64,000 nt of DNA from Polaribacter batillariae (GTDB lineage Bacteria > Bacteroidota > Bacteroidia > Flavobacteriales > Flavobacteriaceae). The stretch's first letter is position 1, and every line of letters starts with the position of its first letter. The notes beneath the pieces were generated by a model. It did not search any database, was not told the origin of the DNA, and was given only the letters and a program-made list of their open reading frames with translations. Made by a program: the position numbers and the translations under genes. Of this stretch, positions 38,627 through 47,528 are shown piece after piece. Where the stretch lies: positions 1,426,001 to 1,490,000 of the forward strand of contig NZ_CP071795.1 in assembly GCF_017498485.1 (NCBI RefSeq). The letters are read 5' to 3'.

Positions 38627-41600
38627 ATGATTAAAAAACGCATATATATCTTATTATTTGTAATTTCTTCTGCCTTAATTGCACAAGAAAAACCGGCAAA
38701 ATGGGATGTGAATAATCCGCACGAAAATTGGTTATACAATACATTTACTTTAAATACAGACGAGGGAACTTGGATGAATTTAGATGTAAGTCCAGATGGT
38801 AAAACCATCGTTTTCGATTTATTAGGCGATATTTATAAAATGCCAATTTCTGGCGGAACTACAACTATTTTACGTTCTGGTTTGGCCTACGAAGTGCAAC
38901 CTAGGTTTAGCCCAAATGGAAAATACATTTCTTTTACTAGTGATGCAGAAGGAGGAAATAATATTTGGGTAATGAGAGCTGATGGAAGTGACGCAAAATC
39001 GATTACAAAAGAAAAATACAGATTGTTAAATAACGCCGTTTGGACGCCAGATGGAAAATCTTTAGTGGCTAGAAAACACTTTACATCTACACGTTCTGTT
39101 GGTGCTGGAGAAATGTGGCAATACCCACTTTCTGGCGAAGCCGGTTTAAAGTTAACAACCCGAAAAAACGACCAACAAGATGTAAACGACCCTTCTATTT
39201 CACCAGATGGAAGGTATTTATACTATGCAGAAGATATGTATCCTGGAGGGTATTTTCAATATAACAAAGACCCAAACAAGCAGATTTACGTTATCAAACA
39301 ATACGATTTCGAAACTGGAAAAACAAAACAAGTTACAGGTGGTCCTGGGGGTGCTGCAAGACCTGTAGTTTCTAAAGACGGTAAATTATTGGCATTTGTA
39401 AAACGTGTAAGAACCAAAACAGTTTTATACATACACGAATTAGCAACTGGACGAGAATGGCCCATTTATTACGATTTAAGTAAAGACCAACAAGAAGCGT
39501 GGGCTGTTTTTGGTGTGTATCCGCATTTTTCGTGGTTGCCAAATAACAAAGAAATTATTTTTTGGTCAGAAGGTAAAATCAACAAAATTAATATCGATTC
39601 TAAAGAAGTCGTAAACATTCCTTTTGAAGTGAATCAAGATATTAAATTGGCAAAGACACATCGTGTAAAAAGAAAGGTTTTTGAACCTAATTTTACTTCA
39701 AAAATGATTAAAGACCTAAAAACTTCGCCCAATGGTAAGGTGGTTGTTTTTACTGCATTAGGGCATATTTACAAAAAAGAATTACCAAATGGTGCACCAA
39801 TAAGATTAACTTCTTTAGAAGATTTTGAAGCAGAACCAAACTTTTCTCCTGACGGAAATTCAGTAATTTTTGTAACTTGGAATGACGAGAATTTAGGCGC
39901 AATTTATAAAGTTAATTTAAATGGTACTGGAGTTACTAAATTAACTTCAGAAAAAGGAATTTATAGAACTCCTGCTTATAATAATGCAGGAACAAGAATT
40001 GTGTATCGAAAAGAAAACGGCAATGGAGATCAAGGTTACGATTACACTACAAAAGCAGGAATTTACACTGCATATTTAGATGGTTCTGGTGCGAATAAAA
40101 TAAGTGATGAAGGAGAATTTCCAACATTTTCTGCCAATGACGAACGAGTGTTTTTTCAAACTGGTGGGTCTTTCTTTGGTGGTTTAACAAAAAAACTAAA
40201 GAGTGTAAATTTAAATGGAGAAGACGTAAAAAGCCATTTCTCGTCTAAATTGGCCAACAGATTGGTACCAAGTAAAAGTAACAATTGGGTAGCCTTTATT
40301 CATCTTCATAAATTGTATTTAGCACCATTTGTAATGAATGGAAGTGAAATTAATTTAGATGCCAATACCAAATCTTTTCATGTAGAAAGTTTGTCGGAAA
40401 ATGCTGGAATTAATTTGCATTGGTCTTCTAACGACCAAAAAGTACATTGGACTTTGGGTGACGAATATTTTTCGAAAATTGTCGAAAATAACACTACAAA
40501 TCCGTTTGCAAAAACCAATTTATCGACGGTAGCTGCAACCAGTACAAAAATTGGATTGACGACAAAATCTGACATTCCTGATGGAAGAATTGCCTTTACA
40601 AACGCTCGTTTAATTACCATGGATAATGATAAGATTATTGAAAACGGAACCATTGTTATTCATAAAAACAAAATAGAAAAAATAGGTACTTCTAAAGAAG
40701 TTGCTGTGCCATCTAATGCAAAAGTGTACGATCTAAAAGGCAAAACAATTATGCCAGGAATTGTAGATGTTCACGCACACGTAGGAGCTTTTAGAAACGG
40801 ATTAAGCACCCAAAAACACTGGCAATTTTATGCAAATTTAGCTTTTGGTGTTACTACTGCTCACGATCCTTCTGTAAATACAGCTGCCGCTTTTACTTTA
40901 GAAGAACTGCAAAAAAGCGGTTTAATGGTTGGCCCAAGAATGTTTTCTACAGGCTTTATTTTATATGGAGCAGAAGGCGATTTTAAAGCTGTTGTTAATA
41001 ACCTAGAAGATGCTCGTTTTGCAATTTCTAGAACAAAAGCTTTTGGAGCAAAATCTGTAAAAAGTTACAATCAACCAAGAAGAGAACAGCGTCAACAAAT
41101 TATGCAGGCAGCAAGAGAATATGGTGTAAATGTTGTACCTGAAGGTGGTTCTAATTTTTATGCAAACATGAGTATGATTTTTGATGGACATACAGGAATT
41201 GAACACAACATACCTGTTGCACCTTTGTACAAAGATGTTTTAACTCTTTGGAAAAATAGTAAAACTGGCTACACACCAACTTTAATTGTAAATTATGGAG
41301 GCATGAATGGCGAGTTCGAATGGTATCAAAAAACAAATGTTTGGGAAAATAAAACCTTGTTAAAATACACCCCAAGATATGTCGTGGACACACGTTCGAG
41401 ACACAGAACTATGGTGCCTGAAGAAGAATATAAAAACGGACATGTTTTAGTTTCTGAGTCTGCTACAAATCTTTCAAAATTGGGCGTAAAAGTAAATTTA
41501 GGTGCACACGGACAATTGCAAGGTTTAGGTGCACATTGGGAGTTGTGGATGCTACAACAAGGAGGTTTGTCGAATTTAGAAGCCTTAAAAGCAGCTACCA

Positions 41601-41893
41601 TTAATGGTGCAGCATACATTGGTGCTGCAGATGAAATTGGTTCTTTACAAGTTGGTAAATTAGCAGATTTAATTGTAATGGATAAGAATCCTTTAGAAAA
41701 CATTCGAAACTCTAATTCTGTTATTTATACGATGGTTAATGGCCGTTTATACGATGTAAATACCATGAACGAAATTGGAAACTACAATAAAAAAAGAGGA
41801 AAGTTTTATTTTGAAAACCTAGATTACAACCAAGGTTTTCCTGTAAATTTAAAAACAAATAGTTTTACAACTCCTACTTGTAGCTGTCACTAG
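38627..41893 (+). CDS. Exported amidohydrolase with N-terminal TolB-like propeller
   Basis: 1088 residues with a signal peptide (to LIAQ, residue 20). Residues about 45-620 are PD40/TolB-type propeller blades (SPDGKTIVFD, FSPNGKYISF, SPDGRYLYY, FSPDGNSVIF). Residues about 640-1075 form an amidohydrolase with metal ligands His716 and His718 in VDVHAHVG, GVTTAHDPS, and the C-terminal GAADEIGSLQVGKLADLIVMDKNPLENI typical of imidazolonepropionase-like and prolidase-like enzymes. Members with this fusion are widespread in marine Bacteroidota; the substrate is unknown but cyclic or N-acyl peptides are plausible. A palindrome/terminator follows. Confidence 0.9.
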   Translation: MIKKRIYILLFVISSALIAQEKPAKWDVNNPHENWLYNTFTLNTDEGTWMNLDVSPDGKTIVFDLLGDIYKMPISGGTTTILRSGLAYEVQPRFSPNGKYISFTSDAEGGNNIWVMRADGSDAKSITKEKYRLLNNAVWTPDGKSLVARKHFTSTRSVGAGEMWQYPLSGEAGLKLTTRKNDQQDVNDPSISPDGRYLYYAEDMYPGGYFQYNKDPNKQIYVIKQYDFETGKTKQVTGGPGGAARPVVSKDGKLLAFVKRVRTKTVLYIHELATGREWPIYYDLSKDQQEAWAVFGVYPHFSWLPNNKEIIFWSEGKINKINIDSKEVVNIPFEVNQDIKLAKTHRVKRKVFEPNFTSKMIKDLKTSPNGKVVVFTALGHIYKKELPNGAPIRLTSLEDFEAEPNFSPDGNSVIFVTWNDENLGAIYKVNLNGTGVTKLTSEKGIYRTPAYNNAGTRIVYRKENGNGDQGYDYTTKAGIYTAYLDGSGANKISDEGEFPTFSANDERVFFQTGGSFFGGLTKKLKSVNLNGEDVKSHFSSKLANRLVPSKSNNWVAFIHLHKLYLAPFVMNGSEINLDANTKSFHVESLSENAGINLHWSSNDQKVHWTLGDEYFSKIVENNTTNPFAKTNLSTVAATSTKIGLTTKSDIPDGRIAFTNARLITMDNDKIIENGTIVIHKNKIEKIGTSKEVAVPSNAKVYDLKGKTIMPGIVDVHAHVGAFRNGLSTQKHWQFYANLAFGVTTAHDPSVNTAAAFTLEELQKSGLMVGPRMFSTGFILYGAEGDFKAVVNNLEDARFAISRTKAFGAKSVKSYNQPRREQRQQIMQAAREYGVNVVPEGGSNFYANMSMIFDGHTGIEHNIPVAPLYKDVLTLWKNSKTGYTPTLIVNYGGMNGEFEWYQKTNVWENKTLLKYTPRYVVDTRSRHRTMVPEEEYKNGHVLVSESATNLSKLGVKVNLGAHGQLQGLGAHWELWMLQQGGLSNLEALKAATINGAAYIGAADEIGSLQVGKLADLIVMDKNPLENIRNSNSVIYTMVNGRLYDVNTMNEIGNYNKKRGKFYFENLDYNQGFPVNLKTNSFTTPTCSCH

Positions 41894-41910
41894 CTAATTA
41901 AAATCAATAA

Positions 41911-41954
41911 AAGACTGTTTAAATGATGTAAAACTTCACTTAAACAGTTTTTTT
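41911..41954. terminator. Bidirectional terminator
   Basis: ACTGTTTAA ... TTAAACAGT stem followed by TTTTTTT on the plus strand and by an A-rich/T-rich equivalent on the minus strand. It sits between the convergent amidohydrolase and YjbR genes. Confidence 0.78.
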
Positions 41955-41964
41955 AAGATTATTT

Positions 41965-42336
41965 TTAATGTAAATTATCTAATTCTGCCTGTAATTTCTT
42001 CGTCAAACCTTTTACTACTAATTCGTAAGAATGGTTAATTAATTTTCTAACCAAATCATCAGAAACATCTAAAGAATTTATAATTACGGTATTCCAATGT
42101 TTTTTACTCATGTGAAAACCAGGTTCTATTCCCTCATACGCTCCACGTAATTCTTCGGCTTTATCTGGGTCGCACTTTAAATTTATTTTCTGTTCTCCAT
42201 TTTCCCATCTATCTAAACCCACCAAAGCAAACATCTTTCCCATCACCTTAAAAACAAGGGTTACATCATCAAAAGGAAAATGTTCTGTAACTCCTTTTTT
42301 GGCAATACAAAAATCTCTTAATTCTTCTATGTGCAT
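41965..42336 (-). CDS. MmcQ/YjbR-family protein
   Basis: 123 residues. HIEELRDFCIAKKGVTEHFPFDDVTLVFKVMGKMFALV and the central INLKCDPDKAEELR, followed by MSKKHWNTVII and a C-terminal SYELVVKGL helix, are the CyaY-like DNA-binding fold of YjbR. The cellular role is not established. It is convergent with the amidohydrolase gene and divergent from corA, and appears monocistronic. Confidence 0.9.
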   Translation of the reverse strand: MHIEELRDFCIAKKGVTEHFPFDDVTLVFKVMGKMFALVGLDRWENGEQKINLKCDPDKAEELRGAYEGIEPGFHMSKKHWNTVIINSLDVSDDLVRKLINHSYELVVKGLTKKLQAELDNLH

Positions 42337-42401
42337 AAAATATTATATTTATTACAATTTAAAAACTACCTTTATCTACCAAATTTACAACTATTATTCA
42401 A

Positions 42402-43382
42402 ATGGAAAACGAATTTCTAAATAAGTCCTCTATTATAAATTATTCGAGTAAAAACTACGAAAAAAGAAGTACTGCTTCATTAAATGAAATAATTTTTACT
42501 AAAAATGATGAGACTACACAATGGTTAAACACTTATGGTATTAAATACCAAGAAGATTTTAAAAAGGTAATTCATCAAAATAAATTAGACGATTTTTTAA
42601 TAAAACTATTAAGCGACGAAGAACACCCTAATAAGGTTATTTTACTAGATGGTTTGTTGTTTGTAACTACACGTGTTTTAATTACTGAAAGCGCTAAATT
42701 TGAGTCTGAACAAATGATTTTTATTGTTTCGCCTGATTATTTATGGTCTATTCAAGAAAAACAAGGCGATTATTTTAATTGGATTCGCGAACGTTTAGAA
42801 GGAAACAAAGGCATTGTTAGAAAGAAAAAAGCCGATTATTTATTATTTTTATTATTAGAATCTATTATTGATAATTACCAAGATACCTATCAAGAAAACG
42901 CAGAATTAAGCTCAAATGAGTTGAGTTCTGCGAATATAAAACCAACTCCAGAATTTACTTCTTTGGTAGAAAAAAGAAAGCAAGAGTTATTTAATTTTAA
43001 AAAAGCAACCATTAGTTTAAAAGACACCATTGTTAAGTTAGAAAAAATAGAAATTAAAGGTTTTAACGTAAAATATTTTAGCGAATTAAAAGAGCAAACG
43101 AATAATTTAATATCGAACATCGATTTTGAACTACAAGAGTTAGAAAGTAAAATAAACTTAATTTTTAGTATTCAAGGACATCGTTTAAATGAAGTAATGA
43201 AAACGTTAACGATTCTTTCTGTAATTTTTATTCCGCTTACGTTTTTAGCAGGAATTTATGGAATGAATTTCGAACATATTCCTGAACTAAAATTTAAATA
43301 TGGGTATTTTATTTTGTTAGGAGTAATGGTTTTAGTAACCATTGTTTCTGTTTGGTACTTTAAACGTAAAAAGTGGTTTTAG
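42402..43382 (+). CDS. corA: CorA-family magnesium/divalent cation transporter
   Basis: 326 residues. The cytoplasmic N-terminal alpha/beta funnel (about 1-240, with long helices such as ELKEQTNNLISNIDFELQELESKI) is followed by two C-terminal membrane helices. The signature YGMNFEHIP carries the selectivity-filter Gly287-Met288-Asn289 between the helices. The C-terminus ends in a basic tail (FKRKKWF). It forms a homopentameric Mg2+ channel. It is flanked by divergent yjbR-like and convergent cyclase genes, with no operon partner. Confidence 0.93.
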   Translation: MENEFLNKSSIINYSSKNYEKRSTASLNEIIFTKNDETTQWLNTYGIKYQEDFKKVIHQNKLDDFLIKLLSDEEHPNKVILLDGLLFVTTRVLITESAKFESEQMIFIVSPDYLWSIQEKQGDYFNWIRERLEGNKGIVRKKKADYLLFLLLESIIDNYQDTYQENAELSSNELSSANIKPTPEFTSLVEKRKQELFNFKKATISLKDTIVKLEKIEIKGFNVKYFSELKEQTNNLISNIDFELQELESKINLIFSIQGHRLNEVMKTLTILSVIFIPLTFLAGIYGMNFEHIPELKFKYGYFILLGVMVLVTIVSVWYFKRKKWF

Positions 43383-43503
43383 GGTTTGATTCCATTTACC
43401 ATTTGAAAATCCTGATTTAAGACACGAATTTCTCTAAAAAAAACTGACAAAAATTTCAGAAATTTTACAGATTTTAACAAATTTGAATGAACATTATTTA
43501 AGT

Positions 43504-44253
43504 TTACTTAATAATCTTATACAAAACAGGCTTGCTTGGAGTTGCATCATTTTCGAAAGGAGCAATCATTAAATTCAACAAATACTCTCCATCTTCTACT
43601 GAATTTGGCACGTAAATAAACTCTGTAATTGTTGCATTCATTCTTATTTTTCCTGAAGTATTCCAAAAAGCATTGTGTGCTAACAACGCCCCATCGTCTT
43701 TTTCTTTATCTACAGAAGGCAAATCGATTAATAAATGTTTGATGCCTTTTTCTCTTAAATAAATAGCAGCTTCTTCTAACAAATAAGGCGGATTCGTATT
43801 CGAATATCTCATCGACTTTTTATCTGATAAATTCGGTATCGTTCTAATTACAATCGCATCTCTTTTCTTATTTCCTAACGCCGATTTTAGTTGTTTTGCC
43901 GAAATTACCAAATCGTCGCCTTTACTTTCTGGCGCAACTGTAACTACTTCTGCAAGAAATATAAAATATTTTAAATTTTTATTTACAGAATGTACTTTTT
44001 CTGTAATATGCCCCACACACTCTGTGTGCGTAATATGCGAATGTGGGTTAAAGTGAATATTATTAAAATTTACAACAGCCCCTTCTGAAACTTTTACAGT
44101 TTCGCCATCGATTTCTTCCGGAGAAATTTTTGGATCGCCTATATACCAAGCATTTACATTCTCTTTCGAAGTGTCTATGGGTATAGAAATATCTAAAGGA
44201 TTGGAAATATTTACGACTATTCTCCTAGAATTGTACTCTATGGTTGCCTTCAT
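43504..44253 (-). CDS. Cyclase/kynurenine-formamidase-family metal hydrolase
   Basis: 249 residues. The metal-binding motif is recognisable as NPHSHITHTECVGHI (His-rich HxxxHxxxxxH-type). A central IRTIPNLSDKK and a C-terminal LLAHNAFWNTSGKI complete the cyclase-family pattern; these enzymes include arylformamidase and related amidohydrolases. A kynurenine role cannot be claimed because no other tryptophan-catabolic gene is nearby. It lies 75 bases downstream of hemW on the same strand and may be its operon partner. Confidence 0.85.
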   Translation of the reverse strand: MKATIEYNSRRIVVNISNPLDISIPIDTSKENVNAWYIGDPKISPEEIDGETVKVSEGAVVNFNNIHFNPHSHITHTECVGHITEKVHSVNKNLKYFIFLAEVVTVAPESKGDDLVISAKQLKSALGNKKRDAIVIRTIPNLSDKKSMRYSNTNPPYLLEEAAIYLREKGIKHLLIDLPSVDKEKDDGALLAHNAFWNTSGKIRMNATITEFIYVPNSVEDGEYLLNLMIAPFENDATPSKPVLYKIIK

Positions 44254-44328
44254 GGATGCTAAAAATTACACTAATATTATCTCAAATATACCTTTTTTAG
44301 AAGATGTTTAAAAAATCTTATTGGTTTT

Positions 44329-45477
44329 TTAAATTGAATTCAACATAAAAAGATCCGATGCAATTCCGTCACATAAGAATTTTCCTCTTTTTGTCGTTGT
44401 TAATTTCTCTACTCCGTTTGTTGTAACTACAATTTCTAGTAATTTTTCATCTATATATTTTTGAGATTGATTTTTTAAATAATGTAGGTATTTTTCTCCG
44501 TAATTACTTTTTATTTTCGCTAAAGAAACGCCCCAAATGGTGCGTAAACCTGTCATTATATACTCATTATAATTATCGGTTTTAGATAAAGTTTCTCTTT
44601 CTATTGGCAAGTTATTTTCTTGAATAGATTTAATATATTGGGTATTGTTTCTAACATTCCAACTCCGTTGTTTTCCGTCGAAAGAATGTGCAGAAGGGCC
44701 AATGCCTAAATACGATTTTCCTAACCAATAAGAAGAATTATTTTTGCTAAAGAGCCCCTCTTTCCCGAAATTAGATAATTCATAATGAATAAAACCAGCC
44801 TTTTCTAATTCCTCCATTAAAATATAAAACTGTTCTTGCGCTTTTTTTTCGCTAACCTTTTTAATTTTTCCTTTAGCAATAAGCGTTTCTAAAGCCGTTT
44901 TTGGTTCTACAGTTAAGGCATAACTAGAAATGTGTGAAATACCAAAACTTAAGGCTGTTTGTATATTTTCTCGCCATTCTTTATTCGAACAATCTGGAAT
45001 TCCGTAAATTAAATCTACAGAAATATTCTTAAAATGGCGAATTGCGACAGACAAACAATTTTTAGCTTCTATGGAATTATGTGCACGATTCATCAACTTT
45101 AAATCTCTCTCGAAAAAAGATTGAATTCCAATACTTAGTCGATTGATTGGTGACTTCGAAAGTGCGATTATTTTTTCTTCAGATAAATCATCTGGGTTGG
45201 CTTCTAAAGTAATTTCTGGGTTGGCGACCACTTTAAAGTTATTGTAAACAGCATTTATTAAAAGCTCTATTTCATCCTTATTTAAAACAGATGGGGTTCC
45301 TCCTCCAAAGTAAATGGTTTCTACAATTTTATCACCTAACTCGCTTTTTCTGATTTCGATTTCTTTAATGAAAGCTAAAAGCATTGCTTCTTTTTTCTTT
45401 AAAGAAGTAGAAAAATGAAAGTCGCAATAGAAACATGCTTGTTTGCAAAATGGGATGTGAATGTAGATTCCAGACAT
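44329..45477 (-). CDS. hemW: Radical SAM protein HemW (coproporphyrinogen III oxidase-like, heme chaperone)
   Basis: 382 residues. The radical SAM cluster is CxxxCxxC in HIPFCKQACFYCDF (Cys11, Cys15, Cys18) with the additional F/C context of the HemN family. IYFGGGTPSVL and LTLEANPDD-type (ITLEANPDDL) motifs follow, and the C-terminal HemN_C domain is present (YNEYIMTGLRTIWG). The short N-terminus and lack of HemN-specific trip-wire residues point to HemW, a heme-delivering chaperone, not the oxygen-independent oxidase. In many flavobacteria hemW follows ruvC; here a small four-helix-bundle cassette separates them. Confidence 0.9.
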   Translation of the reverse strand: MSGIYIHIPFCKQACFYCDFHFSTSLKKKEAMLLAFIKEIEIRKSELGDKIVETIYFGGGTPSVLNKDEIELLINAVYNNFKVVANPEITLEANPDDLSEEKIIALSKSPINRLSIGIQSFFERDLKLMNRAHNSIEAKNCLSVAIRHFKNISVDLIYGIPDCSNKEWRENIQTALSFGISHISSYALTVEPKTALETLIAKGKIKKVSEKKAQEQFYILMEELEKAGFIHYELSNFGKEGLFSKNNSSYWLGKSYLGIGPSAHSFDGKQRSWNVRNNTQYIKSIQENNLPIERETLSKTDNYNEYIMTGLRTIWGVSLAKIKSNYGEKYLHYLKNQSQKYIDEKLLEIVVTTNGVEKLTTTKRGKFLCDGIASDLFMLNSI

Positions 45478-45483
45478 AAAATA

Positions 45484-45510
45484 GTTTTCAGTAGCAGTAT
45501 CAGTTGGCAG
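45484..45510 (+). repeat. Left inverted repeat of the S23 cassette
   Basis: GTTTTCAGTAGCAGTATCAG followed by TTGGCAG. The first 15 bases reappear inverted at the right boundary (45912-45943). It sits 6 bases from the hemW start codon and 2 bases from the stop of the four-helix-bundle gene. Confidence 0.75.
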
Positions 45511-45512
45511 AG

Positions 45513-45878
45513 CTATTTAACTCCAAATTTACCAGGATTATTAATCATATAATTAATTAACTTTCCAACTTCTGAGTTTTCAGCAGATAAATTTTCAAAA
45601 GTACCTTTATCAATGTATTTACATTCTAAAGCAAACATTAGCCAAGTTAAAGTTTCCGAATTTTCAGCATCAGAATCAGTTAACTTACTTGAAAAGTGTT
45701 TTGGATATTGTCTTTTTCTATAAGCTTCAGATATATTTGCAGACACACTTCTAGAAGATCTTCTTATTTGATCTGTTAGAGAATATCTTTCTTCTTTTGG
45801 AAAAGATTTAGAAATTTCAAAAATTTTCATCGATAAAGTAAACGATTTTTTAAATGCTAATAGGTCTATAAAGCTCAT
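45513..45878 (-). CDS. Four-helix-bundle protein (S23/23S rRNA intervening-sequence family)
   Basis: 121 residues. FKKSFTLSMKIFEISKSFPKEERYSLTDQIRRSS, SVSANISEAYRKR and TLTWLMFALECKYI are the signature of the S23 family (TIGR02436-type), first found encoded in 23S rRNA intervening sequences and structurally related to the Avd protein of diversity-generating retroelements. The protein is a basic homopentamer-forming bundle that may bind nucleic acid. Here it is not in rRNA: it lies between ruvC and hemW and is bracketed by inverted CAGTAG-rich repeats. I infer a small mobile or repeat-associated cassette of about 460 bases. Confidence 0.9.
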   Translation of the reverse strand: MSFIDLLAFKKSFTLSMKIFEISKSFPKEERYSLTDQIRRSSRSVSANISEAYRKRQYPKHFSSKLTDSDAENSETLTWLMFALECKYIDKGTFENLSAENSEVGKLINYMINNPGKFGVK

Positions 45879-45911
45879 GACTTAAATTATATTAAAAATT
45901 GTTAACCCAAA

Positions 45912-45943
45912 CTGCTACTGCTACTGCTACTGCTACTGAAAAC
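45912..45943 (-). repeat. Right inverted repeat of the S23 cassette with CTGCTA microsatellite
   Basis: Four perfect CTGCTA units (45912-45935) followed by CTGAAAAC. On the minus strand this reads GTTTTCAGTAGCAGTAG..., matching the left repeat. It ends 7 bases before the ruvC stop. Confidence 0.78.
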
Positions 45944-45950
45944 TAAAAAA

Positions 45951-46502
45951 TTATTTAACTTTTTTAGGATTTTGCTTTACAAAACTTGCCCAACCAGTAT
46001 AGTTTTTTCCTCCAACAACTCGCCCAGAATTGTAAAAATGACAAACTGCAGCCGCCAAACCATCTGTAGCATCTAAATTTTTGGGTAAAGTTTTTAAGTT
46101 TAAAAGCGATTTTAACATTAGTGCAACTTGCTCTTTACTCGCGCTTCCATTTCCGGTAATTGCCATTTTAATTTTCTTTGGCAAATATTCTGTAATAGGA
46201 ATTTGTCTCGACAAACCTGCAGCCATGGCAACACCTTGCGCTCTTCCTAATTTTAACATACTTTGTACATTTTTTCCAAAAAAGGGCGCTTCAATAGCAA
46301 TTTCATCAGGGTTATAAGTGTCAATCAATTCAATAGTTCTATCGAAAATTAGTTTTAATTTTAAATAATGGTCGTCGTATTTTGTAAGCAGTAACTCATT
46401 CATTTGAATAAACTCCATCTTTTTTCCAACAATTTTTATCAATCCAAACCCCATAATTGTAGTTCCTGGGTCAATTCCTAAAATTATTTTTTCTATCGCC
46501 AC
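45951..46502 (-). CDS. ruvC: Holliday junction endonuclease RuvC
   Basis: 183 residues. Resolves Holliday junctions with RuvAB during recombination. The RNase H-like active site is visible: Asp11 in ILGIDPGTT, Glu in IAIEAPFFG (about residue 70) and the C-terminal Asp in [14 protein letters not shown]. Length is normal for Bacteroidota, with a basic tail (VKQNPKKVK). It is divergent from the flippase gene at 46569 and upstream of the S23 cassette and hemW on the same strand. Confidence 0.94.
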   Translation of the reverse strand: MAIEKIILGIDPGTTIMGFGLIKIVGKKMEFIQMNELLLTKYDDHYLKLKLIFDRTIELIDTYNPDEIAIEAPFFGKNVQSMLKLGRAQGVAMAAGLSRQIPITEYLPKKIKMAITGNGSASKEQVALMLKSLLNLKTLPKNLDATDGLAAAVCHFYNSGRVVGGKNYTGWASFVKQNPKKVK

Positions 46503-46568
46503 AATCGTAGATTGTTTTTTGTGTATATCGTTCTTTTTTACAAACGATTATTTATTACTTTGCACTAA

Positions 46569-47528
46569 ATGTACAACTCGCTTTCATACAAATCTAAACA
46601 ATTCTTTTGGTTGCTCATAAAACTATCTATTGTAATTGGTTGTGGGTATTTTATTTGGAAAAGATTAACCTCTAATCGTGAGTTTCTGTTTTTTGATTTT
46701 TATCAAAATTGGATTCAAAACAACATTTTTTCGATTCGAAACCTTATTTTTCTATTCATTTTTACTTTTTTGAACTGGTTTTTAGAAATTATAAAATGGC
46801 AAACTCTTGCTTCTTTTTGTGTAAAAACAAGTAGAAAAAATGCTGCAATTCAAAGCCTCGCTTCACTAACAACTTCTTTAATTACACCAAACAGAATTGG
46901 CGAATATGGTGCAAAAGCATTGTATTTTAAAAAACCTTTTCGAAAACAAATTATGGGCTTAAATTTGGTGGGCAACTTTTATCAAATGATAATTACGCTT
47001 GTTTTTGGCGTTATTGGTTTTGGGTATTTTGTTTGCAATCATAATATTTCTATTGATTATTCTAGTATTTTATACTTTTTATTAGTGAGTATTTTAATAT
47101 TTTTTATTCTTTTTTTTAGTTTTAAAAATGTTTCTTTCAAAGGATATTCTATTGAAAAAGCGAGAATTTTTATCAACAAAATTCCATTACAATTAAATGT
47201 GAAAGTTAGTTTGATTTCCTTATTCCGATTTGTTGTTTTTTCGCATCAATTTTATTTTTTGCTTTTAATTTTTAAAGCTGATATTTCTTACACAAATGCA
47301 ATTATTGCGATTACAACCGTTTATTTTATCAGTTCTGTGGTGCCCATGCTATCGCTTTTCGATGTGGTTTTAAAAGGAACTGTTGCAATTTGGGTGTTTT
47401 CTTTTTTTAATATTGAACCGCTTATTATTTTATCGATTACCACACTTATGTGGATTTTTAATTTTATGTTTCCCGCAATTATTGGAAGCTATTTTGTATT
47501 AACTTTTAAACCTAACTTCGTAAAATGA
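46569..47528 (+). CDS. UPF0104/lysylphosphatidylglycerol-synthase-TM-like flippase
   Basis: 319 residues with about eight membrane helices. LEIIKWQTLA, then SLASLTTSLITPNRIGEYGAKALYF (about 95-120), is the conserved region of UPF0104/AglD-like integral proteins, thought to flip or transfer lipid-linked molecules. The C-terminal VVPMLSLFDVVLKGTVA also fits. It overlaps the start of a GT2 gene by four bases (ATGA), so the pair may act on the same lipid-linked glycan. Confidence 0.8.
   Translation: MYNSLSYKSKQFFWLLIKLSIVIGCGYFIWKRLTSNREFLFFDFYQNWIQNNIFSIRNLIFLFIFTFLNWFLEIIKWQTLASFCVKTSRKNAAIQSLASLTTSLITPNRIGEYGAKALYFKKPFRKQIMGLNLVGNFYQMIITLVFGVIGFGYFVCNHNISIDYSSILYFLLVSILIFFILFFSFKNVSFKGYSIEKARIFINKIPLQLNVKVSLISLFRFVVFSHQFYFLLLIFKADISYTNAIIAITTVYFISSVVPMLSLFDVVLKGTVAIWVFSFFNIEPLIILSITTLMWIFNFMFPAIIGSYFVLTFKPNFVK

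Noticed and set aside
45912..45943. CRISPR-like array of CTGCTA units
   Set aside because: Six-base units with no spacers; a microsatellite that also forms the end of the S23 cassette. No CRISPR array is present in the window.
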